DNA from: Epiperipatus broadwayi | Taxonomy: Eukaryota > Onychophora > Udeonychophora > Euonychophora > Peripatidae | Direction of reading: 5' to 3' | Assembly (NCBI GenBank): GCA_028023455.1 | Contig: JAQFVV010012446.1 | Coordinates: forward strand, 6,695,501 to 6,759,500 | Length of the DNA: 64,000 nucleotides | In this document: piece by piece, positions 14,301 through 29,300 of the stretch | Numbering within the stretch: the stretch's first letter is position 1 | Layout: every line of letters starts with the position of its first letter | Program-made: the position numbers and the translations under genes | Notes under the pieces: generated by a model | Databases searched by the model: none | What the model was told of the DNA's origin: nothing | What the model saw: the letters and a program-made list of their open reading frames with translations, nothing else

Positions 14301-17300
14301 ATATATTCTTCACCAAATCTATGCATTTGAGACAAATTTCCTTGAAACATACGTTCAAATAATGGAAATATATTAAAAATCAATTATTAATTACAAAAAA
14401 AAAAAGGAAAAAAAATAAAACTATTGTTAAATGTGTCCTGTTTGGAATCAGTAAGCTAAATAATAAATACATTAAGTCTATGACAGCAAAAGTCTATGTT
14501 GCACAAACATAAAAGTGTACTTTGTCTTGAGCAGATTGAGTAAAGTTATTTTACTTTTTCTTTCTTAGATTACTGATAGCTGCTGATATCTAGGTAATAG
14601 AATTAAAATTTTAAATGGTATCTGAGCGTGAAAATAACTTGGAAGTCTTTTTTTTTTAACGTAAAAGTAAATTAAATGGATTCTTGGCTGATTGGAGTGC
14701 TAAGTATGGGAAATTTTATGAAAATCCCTTAACAAATTAAGAATAATGACTAACTTTGGGCAGGGGAGGTAGGAGAATATTATTATAAAGTAAAGTATAT
14801 GGTCTACCCCTTAAAACATAAAAGTGTATTAAATGGTTTCTTGTCTTTGAAGTCATTTAAGGCTGATTGGAGTGCCAAGCATGGGAAATTTTATGAAAAT
14901 CCCTTAACAGATTAAGAATAATGACTGATTTTGAGGGGGGGGGTATAAATCTTAAAACAAGCGTTATGTTTTGAAAAGTTTTGATTAAATCTTTGTTTGA
15001 GGCTGTAAAATTTATTAAGAATGTGGTAATCCTGAATGAATATAGAATGGTGTCAAATTGATGTAGTAGAATTATGGGGCTCAATGAATAGAAAAGAATC
15101 AATAAAAATAATGGATGAATTATTACTAAATAAAAATGTTAATAAATATAAACCAGAATTTATTCATGATGTACTAGCAAAAGATTATTAATGTTGAAGT
15201 TATGATTAGAGACTATATATATAAAATGATATTTAAAATTGTTATTGGACAATTAAATGCTAGAATTGGTAAACAAATGAAAGATGAAAGTTCTGTAGGT
15301 AATTTTGGTTATGGTAATAGAAATTGGAGAAGACACAGACTTGTCGAGTTTGCAGAAAAAGAAAAACTTTATATTATGAATTCTATTTTTGAGAAAAATG
15401 TTAAAAGGAAATGGACACGGAAGCATCCAAATGAAGGTGCAACAGAGTTGGATTATAATTTGATTAACAGAAAATACATATTTCAAGATTGTAATGTTCT
15501 TAATAAATTTAACACAGGAAGTGATCATCAATTAGTAATGCAAAATTAGAGAGAGAAAAATTACTAAGAAAAACAATATTTACAGTTGATATTCCTAATC
15601 TTCAGAAACATTCTAATGAATTTAAATTAGAACTTACAAATCGGTTTCAAGTATTAGTAGATTTTGAACATGATTCAGATTTAAATGAAATTAATATGAA
15701 AATAACTGATACACTTTTAAAAACTGCAACAAAGATAGCTGGTAGAAAAAAGCAGCAATTGACCAATAAAATTTCTACTGAGACTAGAGAATTTATGAAG
15801 AAAAGAAGGAATATGAAGATATATAAAAATGATGCATTAAAAAGGATTGAATATCTCTAATTTTGTAAAATGGTGCAGAAAAAAGTTGAAAATGATATAA
15901 GAAAGTATAACTGAACTAGCAAGGAAAACTGTAGAAGAGAATAAAAGTCTCAAGAGTGTAAAACAACATTTTGGTATTGGTAGGAAATTTATATCTGCAA
16001 TAAGAAAGAATGATGGAATTATTACTAAAAAGAGAGATGACAGCTACAAAAAAAAAAAATCCAAGTCAAGTGTCACTTGACCTAATTTATATAACATTTG
16101 TTAAAATACATATATTTTAATCACAACTAATTTATTGAAAATGTCATTATATTGAAAACAGATTATTTTAATGCTTGTAATTGATGACAATTAGCAATAG
16201 TGTAAAAATATATGCCTATGAGAGAGTTGTTGGTTTAAATCAAAGAATGCTAATAAGTTTTGCTGTAAAATGTAAAAATCAGCAATGGTAAATCATGTTT
16301 TAAATATGTATATGGAATGTGTAATTCAATTTAAAATGCTGAAATTGAAAGAACAAAAGAAGAATGACCAATGAAATGAGCACACTTCATTCCTCATGAT
16401 ATAAGTGTGTAGTTGAAGATCCTGAAAACTAAACGATTAATAGTTTATTTTGACAAAATATTATTCAAATGATTGTGAAAAGTTGATATCTATTGCAGTC
16501 GATAATATGTTTGTTTGTATCATTTTTATTTATTTTGTAATCTTTAGCATTCAAAGTAAATTTGATTTCAGAAGGTTATAATCTCTCTCTAACAGTAGTA
16601 ACAACATTTAAGTAAGTTTATGAGCATTTTTTGTTCACCTTTTTAACGGTTACATGCAATCGATCTAGAAAATATCCTGAGGCTTTTTAAATATATAATT
16701 TTCTTAACATATTTTATTTAATATTCTAATAATTTGAATAAACCCATAAATAAATATGTATGAATGGGAAGATAAATGTATTTAAGTAATTCTGTGTATG
16801 CTATCATAATCATTCACAACTGAGATTTCCAAAGAATTTTCTTTTAACAATACCCACTTTTTTTTTTTTTTTTCATAATAATATTTGATTGGTCAAACAG
16901 AAGATGGCCACATTTATTTGAGTACCAGATTCTTAAATGATAAAATAAATTAAGCGTTAATACTTCAAAGGTGATTAATAAATTAACGTTAATACAAAAA
17001 AGTGGGTGTTGTTACAAGTTTATTAAAAAATATTTTGAGGGGAATCTGAATTGTGAATTATCATAATAATGTATTTGTACTCACATTTTCCTTGAATAAG
17101 TTTATACTCTCAGCATTACATAAATTAATAGCCATGACTTATTTATGAGCTTATTAATACCAAATTAAAAAATCATTGGTAATAAAAGTTACACTCTTTT
17201 TGAAGTATCAATGTTAGGTTTATTACATGAAGCAATGTGGATGTCAGATAAAAATTGCCGTCGATTGTCTAATTAATAAACTGACAGTATGGGGAAAGTG

Positions 17301-20300
17301 GGTATTGTTTGCAAGTATTTAAAAAATAATTCTTTTGATAAATCTGATTTAATGAATTATTATAGTAATATATTTGTCATACTTATTAAACCAAAGATTT
17401 TCACAAGTCTTTACAATATACCTGAATAATTTCTACTATTCAGAAGGTTTTTTTTTCCCCCAGTGATGAAAGTTTATTCATCAAAAAAAAAAAAAAACAG
17501 ATACAAATATAGTTAGAAAAAGGTTTACAAGGGAGTGATTATATGATAAATTGAAATTTCAGTAGCAAACATGGAAAGAGGGGGAGGATATATGTGAAAA
17601 GGGAATGGGAAGTGGAAAGGGGAAACGGTGTGTAGTCCAGGCCAGTCCGCAATGCATGTCTTCATTGGGCATTGAGGCCTATGACAGAGGCTGAGAGGAT
17701 GGGAGTTGGAGGATTGCCCAAGGGTCTGTGAGGAGTGGAGGTGGGGCTAGTTTGGTATCTCTGGTATTGAGAGAGCGAATTAGGTCCAATAGCTTTTGAT
17801 TCACTGAGTGGACTCTCTGGTCAAAAATAATGACACATCGGAGCACCAGAGTGCATAGATGAGGAAAACTGATAATCTAAAAGTTGCAAAGACTCCCTGT
17901 TTCTATGGATTCTTGGAGGTTAAAGATGGTATTCCTGTGCAAGGAAAGGCAGGATTTGATGACATGTCTCACTCCAAGAAGGTTTTTTGTGGGGTTCAGT
18001 TGAAATGTCAGCATAATGCTAATATTAACAACGAGCTAGCATAGACATGGGCTAATCTTAAATATTTGTTTTTACATATAAAAAACAAATGCTTTATGAT
18101 TAATATCAAAATTTTTCGCATAAAAATGTTTATTTGGAAAAAAAAAATTTGATTTACAATTAGCTATAACTTTGACATTTTAATTAAAGAGTTATTTACA
18201 TAATCTAACAGCAAATATTTTTTTGTGGGATTATAATTAATTTTGTGTCGTAATTCATTTAATTGTTTCTTTGATCATTTATCTTTTTTCCCTAGGTCCA
18301 TATTAGCTTTTCAATGCAAGGAGTAACAGATTCTAGTAACAGTAAAAAACCAACGCAGATCCATGCGGACTTTATCAACCTTCTCCTGCAAAGTGTGGGT
18401 GTCACTCTTACCGAGATACAGGATATCGTTTTTAAGTAAGAAAATGTATTTATGTAATCAAACACTTTATGCTTAAAACATCTCTACATATGTTTGTAAA
18501 TATTGTTGTATATGTGCATGCGCATAAAGTCTCTTAGTGTGTTTTCTAACCCATTCATCTAACATGGTCACAACTTTGAGTTCACATCCAATTAAAACGT
18601 TGAAATTTTTTTATGCAGATAAAAATTTTTGAACAAACTGCAGCCACCCAATAGTCAATCTTTGCTCTTACTGGTAGTAGTTAGAGGATATTTGGAGGAG
18701 AAATTGCAAAGGCCTCCATTTTCTGACATTTGACATGACAAATCTAGTATGTATAGTTCTCTCAGTCGATGGGTCTGGAGAATCTTTTATTCTGTGTAGG
18801 TCTTTTTGAAGTTTTACTTGTACACACTCGCAGAGAGATTATTGACTATATGAATTCATATAACAAAGTCTTTAGGGTTTTTTTTTTTCTTATGATTCTG
18901 TAACTTAACATTGTCTTCTTTTTTTTTTAATTTATAAATACTACTTTTACTCACAATATTTGAATACAAGTATTAATGTATATACTGAACTTTAGATGTA
19001 ATTATAGGGGATTTGAACCTGGACTCTTCAAGCTCCCTTCAGCCATCCACTCCATCGTATATAACCAATACACATGACCATTTACATGTGGAAAAGGTAA
19101 ATGATATCCAATAAACATTCATCAGTTGGTCCAGATCATCATCTCCCAGATATATATATAATCAGTGCTTGGTTTATATTAAGAAAGCAAATTTTTAGAC
19201 TTTAATGGACAGGTTTCAATCTTCTCCACCCTCCAACTCTTCAGTCATATACATTATTGAAAAATCTGATGATGTATATTGGTTATATGAGATGGAGTGG
19301 ATATGTGAAGGGACCTTGAAAGTCTGTGTTCAAATCCCCTCTAATTACAAGTAAATAGTAGTCATAATCAGAGTAAATATAGCAGCTGATATGCATTTTG
19401 AATGATGGAAATAGTCCAATATAAAAAATACAACTAGAACACCAGCATCACAAACCTTCAGGAAAACAATAGCAGCTGAATTTTATGACATCAAAAATTG
19501 TCTTTGAGAATATCCTATATAAACTTAACATAATGTGTTCGCTTGTAAAAAACAGATGAACAATTAGCAATATAAATTTTTCATACAGTGTTGAAGCAGT
19601 TGATTGTAAACTGCAGTTGGAATAGAACTCATGCAAATGTATGAATAATACACATTTCATTTTTCACTGTTGATTAATTGTTTTTTTTTTCTAATAGTTT
19701 CTTTAGATCATCTGATGAGATTAAGATTAGGATTTAAGGCTTTATAGATGAAAAAGAATTTGTTGATAAATTTGTGGTGTGTCGATTGATTGCTGACTAA
19801 GTTGAAAGGTGATGCTTAGTCTGCTTCACATGCTTTACGGAGATAAAAAGTGTGATGTGTGTTTTTAAATGCTAATATAATTAAATTTTAATAATCATTT
19901 AAAAATGTGAAAAGAAGGCGGGGGTGATTCAGCTCCATCTAACTGAGAAATAAATAAATAAATCCACTGCATTACATCAGGAAATTAAAGAATAGAGAAT
20001 GTCATCTATCCTATGTTATTGATAAAGCTAAATTTGATAAATATGTTGAAATTTTGCAATGAAAGTAATATTACCACTAAATGTAAATATAACATATCAC
20101 TTATGAAATCATATCTAATTATGCAGAAGATAAATATTAACTTTGTGTAGCATTAAATATATATATACAAAAATAGAGTGGGCAAGACTAAGCTTCATCT
20201 AGCTGTGAAATAATTAAACAAATCCATCACACCATGTCAGCAAACTAAAAAAACAGATAAGACCATATATTCTTATACTTTTTGATGTAAAATTAAGTTT

Positions 20301-23300
20301 GCTAAATGTGTTATAATTTCAAAGTGAGATTAATATTATCACCAGGTGTAAATATAGTGCTTTGAATTATGAATTGTATTTTAATAATTATTTGTGCTTT
20401 AAATAGTGAAAATGTTAATAGTCATCATCAACCATTAGCAATCCACTGTAGGGTGAAGGTCTCTTCAAGTTCAATCCATCTTCTCCGATCTTTAGCTTCG
20501 CCACATCACCCCTGCACACTTTCTTATTTCATCCATCCATCTCACATATGGTCTTTTTCTGGGTCTTTTGTGTTAATAATAATATCGATTAAATACTATA
20601 TTATTATTTTATAATATATATTGTTGTAGATATTAATATCTAAAGTTATTTGGCTGTTCATTATATTAGCTATTTATAAAACGAATATTTATGTTTCTGT
20701 ACTTTTTTGCCTTTGATAGCTTTATGGTACATATTACTACATATAAATAGATTTAGCTTCTGTATATGCATGTTTAACGGTAGATATTAGTTTGATTTTT
20801 TTTTAATAAAGCAGTTGCTTTTTTTTGTGTTTTTTTTTTTTTTTGGAAAAGATTATCAACTAGATTTGATTATTATTATTTTATGCATAAAATGCGATAA
20901 AAGAAAGCAAAAAAATTTTATATGTAGAATCTATTGAAATATTTACATTTTTATTTTTTGGTTTATTTTGTAACAATATCTGCACAAATAACGGTTAATA
21001 TTGATTTATTTTGCACATCGGAATATTCAATCTCAATTGGTGCACTCATTATTACTATGGATTATATATTTTATCTCTTTAATAAGTCATCTCTGAAAAT
21101 AAGGTCCAAAATAGTAAAGTATGTTCATCACAATGTAGGAGCTAATAGCAATGCTGATGTTGGCATTTGATTGACTGTTGCTAATTAATTATGTGTGTAA
21201 AACAATCATTTGAGATCATACAACGATCAGTGTATCATCATTCTGCTGCTGTGTTGCACGTGAAATGGAAAGTTAGAAATTGTTGTTAGAGTTATTGCAT
21301 TAATTTGAGACCTACTATTAATGCTAGAATAATTCAAATCGATTGTAAATCGAAATTCAGTCTATACGAATCATTTAGGACAAACTTTTATGAGAATGGG
21401 TAAAAAGAATAAAGAATATTAAGATTAGTTATCCTAAAACTTTGCGCAGTGAAGCTACAAAATTTGCCTACTATCGTTGATAATGTATTAAAAGTAAACA
21501 CAATCGAATATAAACAGCAAATGATTCTGTTAAATGATTTTTAAATTACGGATAATTTTTCTCTTTTTGTATTCAACGGTATTTCTTTTTCACAAAGGAA
21601 ATACGGGCATTTATTTACAACCATAACCGCCATCATTTGAATGTAAGAATTTTCAAATCAAATTTAATACAATGGATCTATATTCATTTTAACCACTGGA
21701 ATAATGAAAATAGTTGTGTTTTTTTTAGTTACTTATCATATAAGTGTTGGATATATACATTTAAAAATAATTGTTATTATGGTCTTATCATCTACTTATA
21801 TTTCCGCCAGCAGAGGTATCTATCAAGAGCAGGAGTTCAGATAAATAAAACTTTTGGTTATTTTATTCCATCAGTATTATTTGTTTATTTTAATTTCAAT
21901 ACTATCTCTGTTTATTGTTTATGTATACATTATGGATATTGACATTAATTTTACTTGGGAAATCTGAATTAATTCAGTAAATACCAGTGTATTGTGATAT
22001 TTGTTTATAAATAAATGTCAGTGTTTGTTTTGGTTTCGTCTTAGTGGGGATATATCTAATTGTTTTTATTCATGGCTTAATATATTGATTACTTCTGTAC
22101 ATATATATATAATGTTATAAATGTTACTAGCTATATAGTTGTCACCAAATTTTTGCAAAGGCTGTTAATTTTTTCCTCTCTAAAAATACAGCAGAATCTA
22201 TGATATTTATAATATAACGGACTGCTTATTTTCAGAGGTGATTCATTTGGTTCACCTTCCTTGAAAGATTCAGTCATATAATCCAATCTGTTACTTTTAG
22301 TTTGGCTATTGATTTGAATGTTTGTGATTCAATAGTCTAAATATTAGAAGTTGTCTCACAGGAAATCTATAAAAAAAACTGTTAAGTAGATTGGATTGCC
22401 AATAACTCTATAATATAGTTCTACTACCTAAAAGATTAAGATTCTCATTCTGGATGTTCAACCGGAATCTACTTTCAAAGAATTATAGCAATAAAAAAAA
22501 ATGAAATTCTTAAATGATTCCAAACCAATTTCTTTGTTCAGATCCGACAATAAAACCAGCTAGATTTGTTCAAACTACATTTTATAATTATTTAAATTAT
22601 AACCCTGTGTGTAATTTGATTTGAATAATTGTATTACTGTCGATTGATAGCTTTATTTTAGCTTTAATATCAAGCAGAGCATCATATGATTTTTTCAGCT
22701 TACTTTCAACATCTACATCACACACCCTAATCCATTCTGTTTCTTTATTCCCAACGCTACCTATAGTGAACTTGAGTAATTAATGGGTTTTAGCTAAATC
22801 CCCATATGACCATCATCGGTGCAGAGTATTGAGTTTATCCATGCATTCGACAGCTCTTATTATTTCTTTAATACTATCAAAGATAATACCCTGAGATTCT
22901 AACATGTTAAGAGTATGTGAACTAAACCAGCTCTTCTTACTAATGAAGTCCAATAACTTGAAAACTAATTTCTGGAATTGATTGTCATTACCATTTAAAA
23001 TCAGTCAATTACTCGAGCTTACAATAGATGATGTGGAATAGAGTTATAGCATGATTTACTGCTGCTAATGTGACCCTAATGTTATTTTATGGACAATAGA
23101 TAAATAGAAAATCAACCCACCATTGAAAAAAAAGACAGTACATGCAATCACATAATTTATAGCTTCAGCGAAGAAAAACAATGTTCCTATAGATTTAGAT
23201 AATAGTTAACCATATCGATTATACAGAAATTGGGACAATTTCTTCACATGAATGTACTATGCCGTTAATATTTGGAAATGTATTGTGCAGTAGTGGTGAT

Positions 23301-26300
23301 AGTTATTTAAGAAGACCCGTGTTTAATCTCCATTTACTGTTAAATTTGGAGGGCATCCTGATACAGCCCATGAGTGGAAATTAAAACCAACCATAACACC
23401 ATCATCTTATTTGATTTGTATGCTCATGGAGAAAAGGTTGTAGAAAAAAATATTGAAAATTATGTTACTAAAGGGAAATTACAGTCGACAATAATACCAT
23501 CATCTTGTATTCATTAAGCTGCATGATAGCCCAAAAATTTTCGATAGAATTACTTCTCGATATAAAATTACAAGGAATCATCATCATTTTCTGTCATAAT
23601 ACAAAGCTTAATTTACAGCAGATAATTACAGTATTAATGGTAGAATAGTTGCAATTAAAATGAGTTGCTAATCATATATCATTGTATGTGCCACATTTCT
23701 AAAAGTGCATCACAGTCAAACAAGAAAGTATCTTCTGAGAACTTCCTGTGAAATGAAATGTTCACAATGTTAGTAAATTTATGATCAACTATTAAATCAT
23801 ACCAGAAAATGTTTAAAAAAAACATTATCCATTAAGAAATAATGGGCATCCTGATCATTGTAGAATTTAAATAGCATAATAATCAGTAAATATTTTTATT
23901 CATTAATAGTAAAGATAACTAATTAAAAATATGTATATAATACAAACGCTGCTATCATATAAAGCCTCTGCGAATGGCGATTAGTGCTAAGCATCATCTT
24001 TACGAATAACTAGCTACTTCTAATAAATAATTATTTTTTTTTTCCATATATCATAGTATCTGCCGGTAAGTGAACCCGCAACAACTGCCTGCTTGCAAGG
24101 CAGCTGCGCTGACCTCTCGGTTTTGCTTTCTAAATAATAAGTTTTATTATGCTTTATGTATTGTCTTTTTGTCATTTTTACAGACGATTTGCTGACACAA
24201 TTAGGATATTGCTAAATAAATATTTGTTTGCTTCATGTTGTCTATCAAGAGTTCCTCTTGTTTGTAGGTGTATTGTGTGTGTGTGTGTGTATATATATAT
24301 GTATGTATCTGTGTATTTTCTGATGAAAACCAGTCCTTTGGTTGAAATATTTAACAGCCGTGTAAACAAGTAATTGTATTTTGTCTTTTATTTATATATA
24401 TATTTTTTTAGTTAGTTTATATATTTTGCATTGTTTACATATATTTATATACTTTATCTTTCCTATTGCATTGCCAAATTCATATAATATTAATATCATT
24501 TATATTCTTTATTACTTTTTACAATGCTTTTTACAACCCACTATTGACAGTTTCAATTGCTCCAGCAATCTTTTTCAGAAGTATAACAAACACAATACAA
24601 ATATACATGAACATATAATTTTATATATATATATTCTATCTTATAATCATTATTTATATACCCACATATATCTTTATATACTTCTCTATATAATTATTAT
24701 CTTTTTATATATTGTAGATTTTAATCTTTTTTATATTCTATATTTATCAATCAATACTTGTTATAATCAAACTGTCAGTAGTGAATTGTAAAAAACATTG
24801 TAAAAAGTTTTAAAGAGCATAAATTATATATTTATTTACACGTGAGTATATGTATAAAACATTACTTATAACAAATATTTGGTTGTTTTATTCAATATGT
24901 ATTGTCTGTTCGTTTTAGTTATTTTTGTATAGCATTTTATTTACGATTAAGTTGCACAATCATAACATTCCCAAAACCAGGATTGTATTGTGGATCTTTA
25001 AGATATGATCAATAATTAATTAACCAGTAGATTAATTAAACAAAGGCAAAACTCTCCATACAATAGTGCCACCCTGTGCCAACCAGAGTAATCAATGGAT
25101 GCCAGAGTTTTGCCTTTGTTTACAACAATTATGTGCTAGTATGAGATGGTGGTCATGTGATGTTCAGTAGATTAATTGTTGATAAATATGCACCCAGTGC
25201 TTTAATTGGTGTTTGGGAATGAATTAACTGAAAAAGAATATAGTAATAGATAATTATTTCTCACATTAAATTCATTTATATTCTATGTACAACTTTGTAA
25301 GCAAGTTTTAAAAAGGAAATAGTTTTATGTTATAAAAGTTGATAGAAGAATTTTTAACGGGGAAAAAAATATTACAGTTTAAAAAATTAACCAATAAGAT
25401 TCATTAAAAGGTTTAAGCATTGTATGATTTCAGAGTGAGAAAATTTGTTGTTTTTTGCAATAATAAAAAAGACGCTGATTTTTTTTTTTTCTAATTTCTA
25501 GATTAGCCTATTTTGAGAGACAGCATCGATTCATGTCACAAAAACAACTGAACAATGAAGCCATAAGTCATTACACCAGTCAAGTAAGAATTGGTTTTTT
25601 TTTTTTAATTACTTTTTGTTTTTGTCAAAATTAAAACCCCTTACTTCAAATTTATGATACCTGTGGTGTATTTTATAATAAAATACTGTGAATGTTTTTG
25701 CAAATGATCTGCATGATTTAGCGCTGGATTTGAAAACTAAAATATCAGCGTTGGAACTCAAACAGTTAGTTAACAAACATCCTCTAACTTTCCAAGCGGC
25801 TAACGTTCATTTATTTTTTTCAACAAAATATTCTTCTTATCAGTCTATAACATGACATGACGTCTTCTGATTCACAATCATCATGCGGACTTTGTTCATT
25901 CATAAAATTTCCTGCAAATTTTTAATTTCTTTATCTATTTCCTCTTTTAAACTCCTTTTTGGTCACCCTCTTTCCTATTGGTATCCTGTTTAGTATTTGT
26001 TTTGGTTAAGGTTTCTTTTTATATGGCCATATTATTCTAGTCTTTTTGCTCTAATGTCATTTACTATAGGATGTTTAGTATTCATTATTTCTTGTATAGT
26101 TTATATACTCTCTCTTTAACTTTACAGAATATCTTACCAATAATTCATTTCTATAATTCATTTATTATCATTTTTGTTTTGATTTTTGTATAATTATTTA
26201 AATTTCTCAAACATAAATGTTGATGGGGGAAGTTATAAAGTAACATCAAAGACTGCTAGATGGCAGTGTAATCTAACTGAATGCTAGTTTCAGATTAAAT

Positions 26301-29300
26301 TGCCTTTTTCACATAAGAGATGAAGTTTTGTGTTAGCCATCTATTAGCCAACTTAGTTTTATTATGATTATTCAAACTAATTATTTGTCGTTTCAAAAAC
26401 TCAAGACAATTTGTTTGTATATTTATATTTTACTTACCTAACTTATAAATTATCTATAAACATCTTAGATGTTTATCAAAATTATAGTATATATTATACT
26501 ATCACTATCTTAATATAACACCATGAAAAAATGAGATAGATTCATATGACCACATTTGGAAGACTTAACCTTAAATTTATTAACAATGCTTTTATATACA
26601 AGGGGAGTATCCCAAAATAACCGGAATTGTTCTCTGGTAGGCACGCCTGTTATTATACATGCTTCTACAGCTATATACCACTTGCAGGGACCCTTGGGCA
26701 TCAATGTGCCAAATTATGTCACCTTGTGAAATTGTAGTGCTATAAAGGACTTTTTTTTCCCTAAAGTGTGTTTCGCATATTTGTCGATTTTTGTAATGGC
26801 TGAAAAGTTGAAACATGAAATTTTGCTTTTTTTTAGGGGAAACAGTTGTAATTTTTGAAGTAATGTTTGAAACAGTTTACAAGCAAGTTGCTTCGTGAAA
26901 AACACAAATTCACAAGTAGCTTACTGGAAATGTCAAATTCACCACATCCCAAAAAAAAAACTTCACGAATGAAATCCAATATCAAAATGATACTGATTTT
27001 TCTGAGGGGCAAATGCCATTGTTCAATCATAATTCGTTCAGGTGTTCAAACCTACAAATTCTGAAAGTTTTGCTTGATGCGATAAAATGTAAACTTATCA
27101 TTTTATGGCTAAGTGAGGAGTGCATGCTTCAGCACGACTGCGTGCTAGTGCACAAAGCCTTGAATGTGAAACAACTTTTAATTAAATTCACATGATCCAC
27201 CCAGTTTATCCATCAGCATATTTATTCAGTTTCGCTCCGCACAACTTTGCAAGTGTTTCCAGACTACTTTGAAAAGTGAAAAATACGTTTAGACCGGTCG
27301 GTGCATTGCATTGAATAGACTATACTTTGGAAGGGATTGAATTTGCAACACCTAAAAATAAATACACAGTTTTTTATTACAAAATTCTGGTTATTTTGGA
27401 ATCCCCCCTTATAGTAATTCCAATAGTTGTCATTTTGTTATATTTAAGGTCTTTGTAAATAGCTTCTTATGCAAAATCGAGGAAATTTGTAAAAAAAAAT
27501 TTTTAGATCTTTGCATTGTCTACTAATCGGGAATGAATTTATGCCTGTGTTATTACTGACTTTCATCACAGAGCTTTTAAAAAAATTCAAAATTTGTTGA
27601 TGATTTTTAAAATATATTTTGTTTACTTGGATTTTTAGTGCTTGAATATATATGTACATAAACCTATTCATGAAACAATATATTACTAAGATGATTCTCA
27701 ACTAGATTGCTAAAAAATCATTTAAATGAGACTATAAATAATGCTCCCAGTTTATTATATCAATGGTAATCTCTTTTGTCAGATAAAAGATGATCACTTT
27801 AAATCATTCTTTGAGAATATAGCTTGTGGGTTATCTTACTAACATATGGTTCACAAATAGTTTTACGTTCTTAGCATTACATATTTGATAAGTCATAAAA
27901 TTATTTACATTTTCGTTAAAATCATTAGAATATTATCTTTACATGTGTATATGTATGTGTGTATTTCATATTATTATTATTTTCAGGATATTCCGTGTGG
28001 TAAAATAGCTAAATAACTGACGTTTCGGTACAATAACAAGTACCTTCCTCAATGCGTTCTCTTTCTCAAATCATATAAATGCCTGTGAGATTTAAAATCG
28101 TTTTTATCTTTTTGTTTCTCCTCATACTTAAATTCTATTGGTTGAGAAGTTTTAAATTTTATTTTGTCCTCCAAAATAAAAATGATTTTAAATCTCACAC
28201 GTATCTGTATGATTTGAGAAAGAGAACGCTTTGAAAAAGATACTTGTTATTGTACTGAAACGTCAGCTATTTAGCTATTTTACCATACGGAATATACCGA
28301 AAATAATAATATGAAATCGTCATTCATCCATGACAATATTAGAATTAATACATGTATATGTTTGTATGCAAATACATGCAATTTATTATTACTTGTTTAA
28401 AGTTTGTGATGATGGTATCATCTAGAATTAATCGTAAATACTTAGAAAAATTCAAATTTTTATTTAAACTTTTCAAATACATTCAACTGTTACTAATACC
28501 ATATAACCAAACTACAACATTTTGAGTGATATTCTTTTCTCTTCTTCAGGTGTTACTAGCCTGACCAGTGACAGAGCATGGGAATCGAACCAGGGACCTT
28601 TAGATTTGTGACAATTGAATTCTTTCAAAGGCAACAGTTAGTAGAAAATTGATATACTTATCTATGATAGTCTTTCTGATTTTTCCCACTTTTTCTTAAA
28701 GGCATATATAATGAATGGTTTCCATATCTTACTAATTTATCACACAAAATTGAACTTAAAAGGTTTTTGCCGTTGTCATGTGAGAAACTTTTTTAATTTT
28801 TTTACTTTTAGTTTTCTGGGTTTTTTTTTCTTTTTCTAATTAAACAAATGTTCGTAGTACATGCATGGTACATGGTTTTTCCTCTTTAATCATTACTATG
28901 CGCTCTTTAAATTGTTTTTCAATGGGCCGCTTGTTTCATTGATGTGTGTTCTTCCGCATTCACATGATATTTTAAAGATTCAGTTTTTGCTTTTCAACAT
29001 TTCCATTTTGGGTGTAGGAATCCTTATCTTTACAAAACCCAAACTGGAAATTCTGAAAAGCAATAATTGCATCTATTAAATATCATGGTAAATGTAGATG
29101 GACGTATAATGGTAAAACCAGCCAGCCTGTTAAAAAAAAACAATTAAAAAGATCTCAAAGTAAAGATTAAAGAGTCGAAAAACATATATTTGTAAAGGAG
29201 CAGGACAAGCTGTAGTAGCAAACATATGCCAGATTGGGGTGAAATAAGAATATTGTGAGAGAGGAGAAAGTAAAAAATAAATTTTAAAAAAGCTGCTCAA

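Noticed and set aside
15202-15549. Independent 115-codon gene
   Set aside because: It is the endonuclease segment of an RTE fragment, continuing out of frame afterwards.
24381-24791. 136-codon open frame on the + strand
   Set aside because: Ile/Tyr/Leu/His repeats from an AT microsatellite-like region; no conserved pattern.
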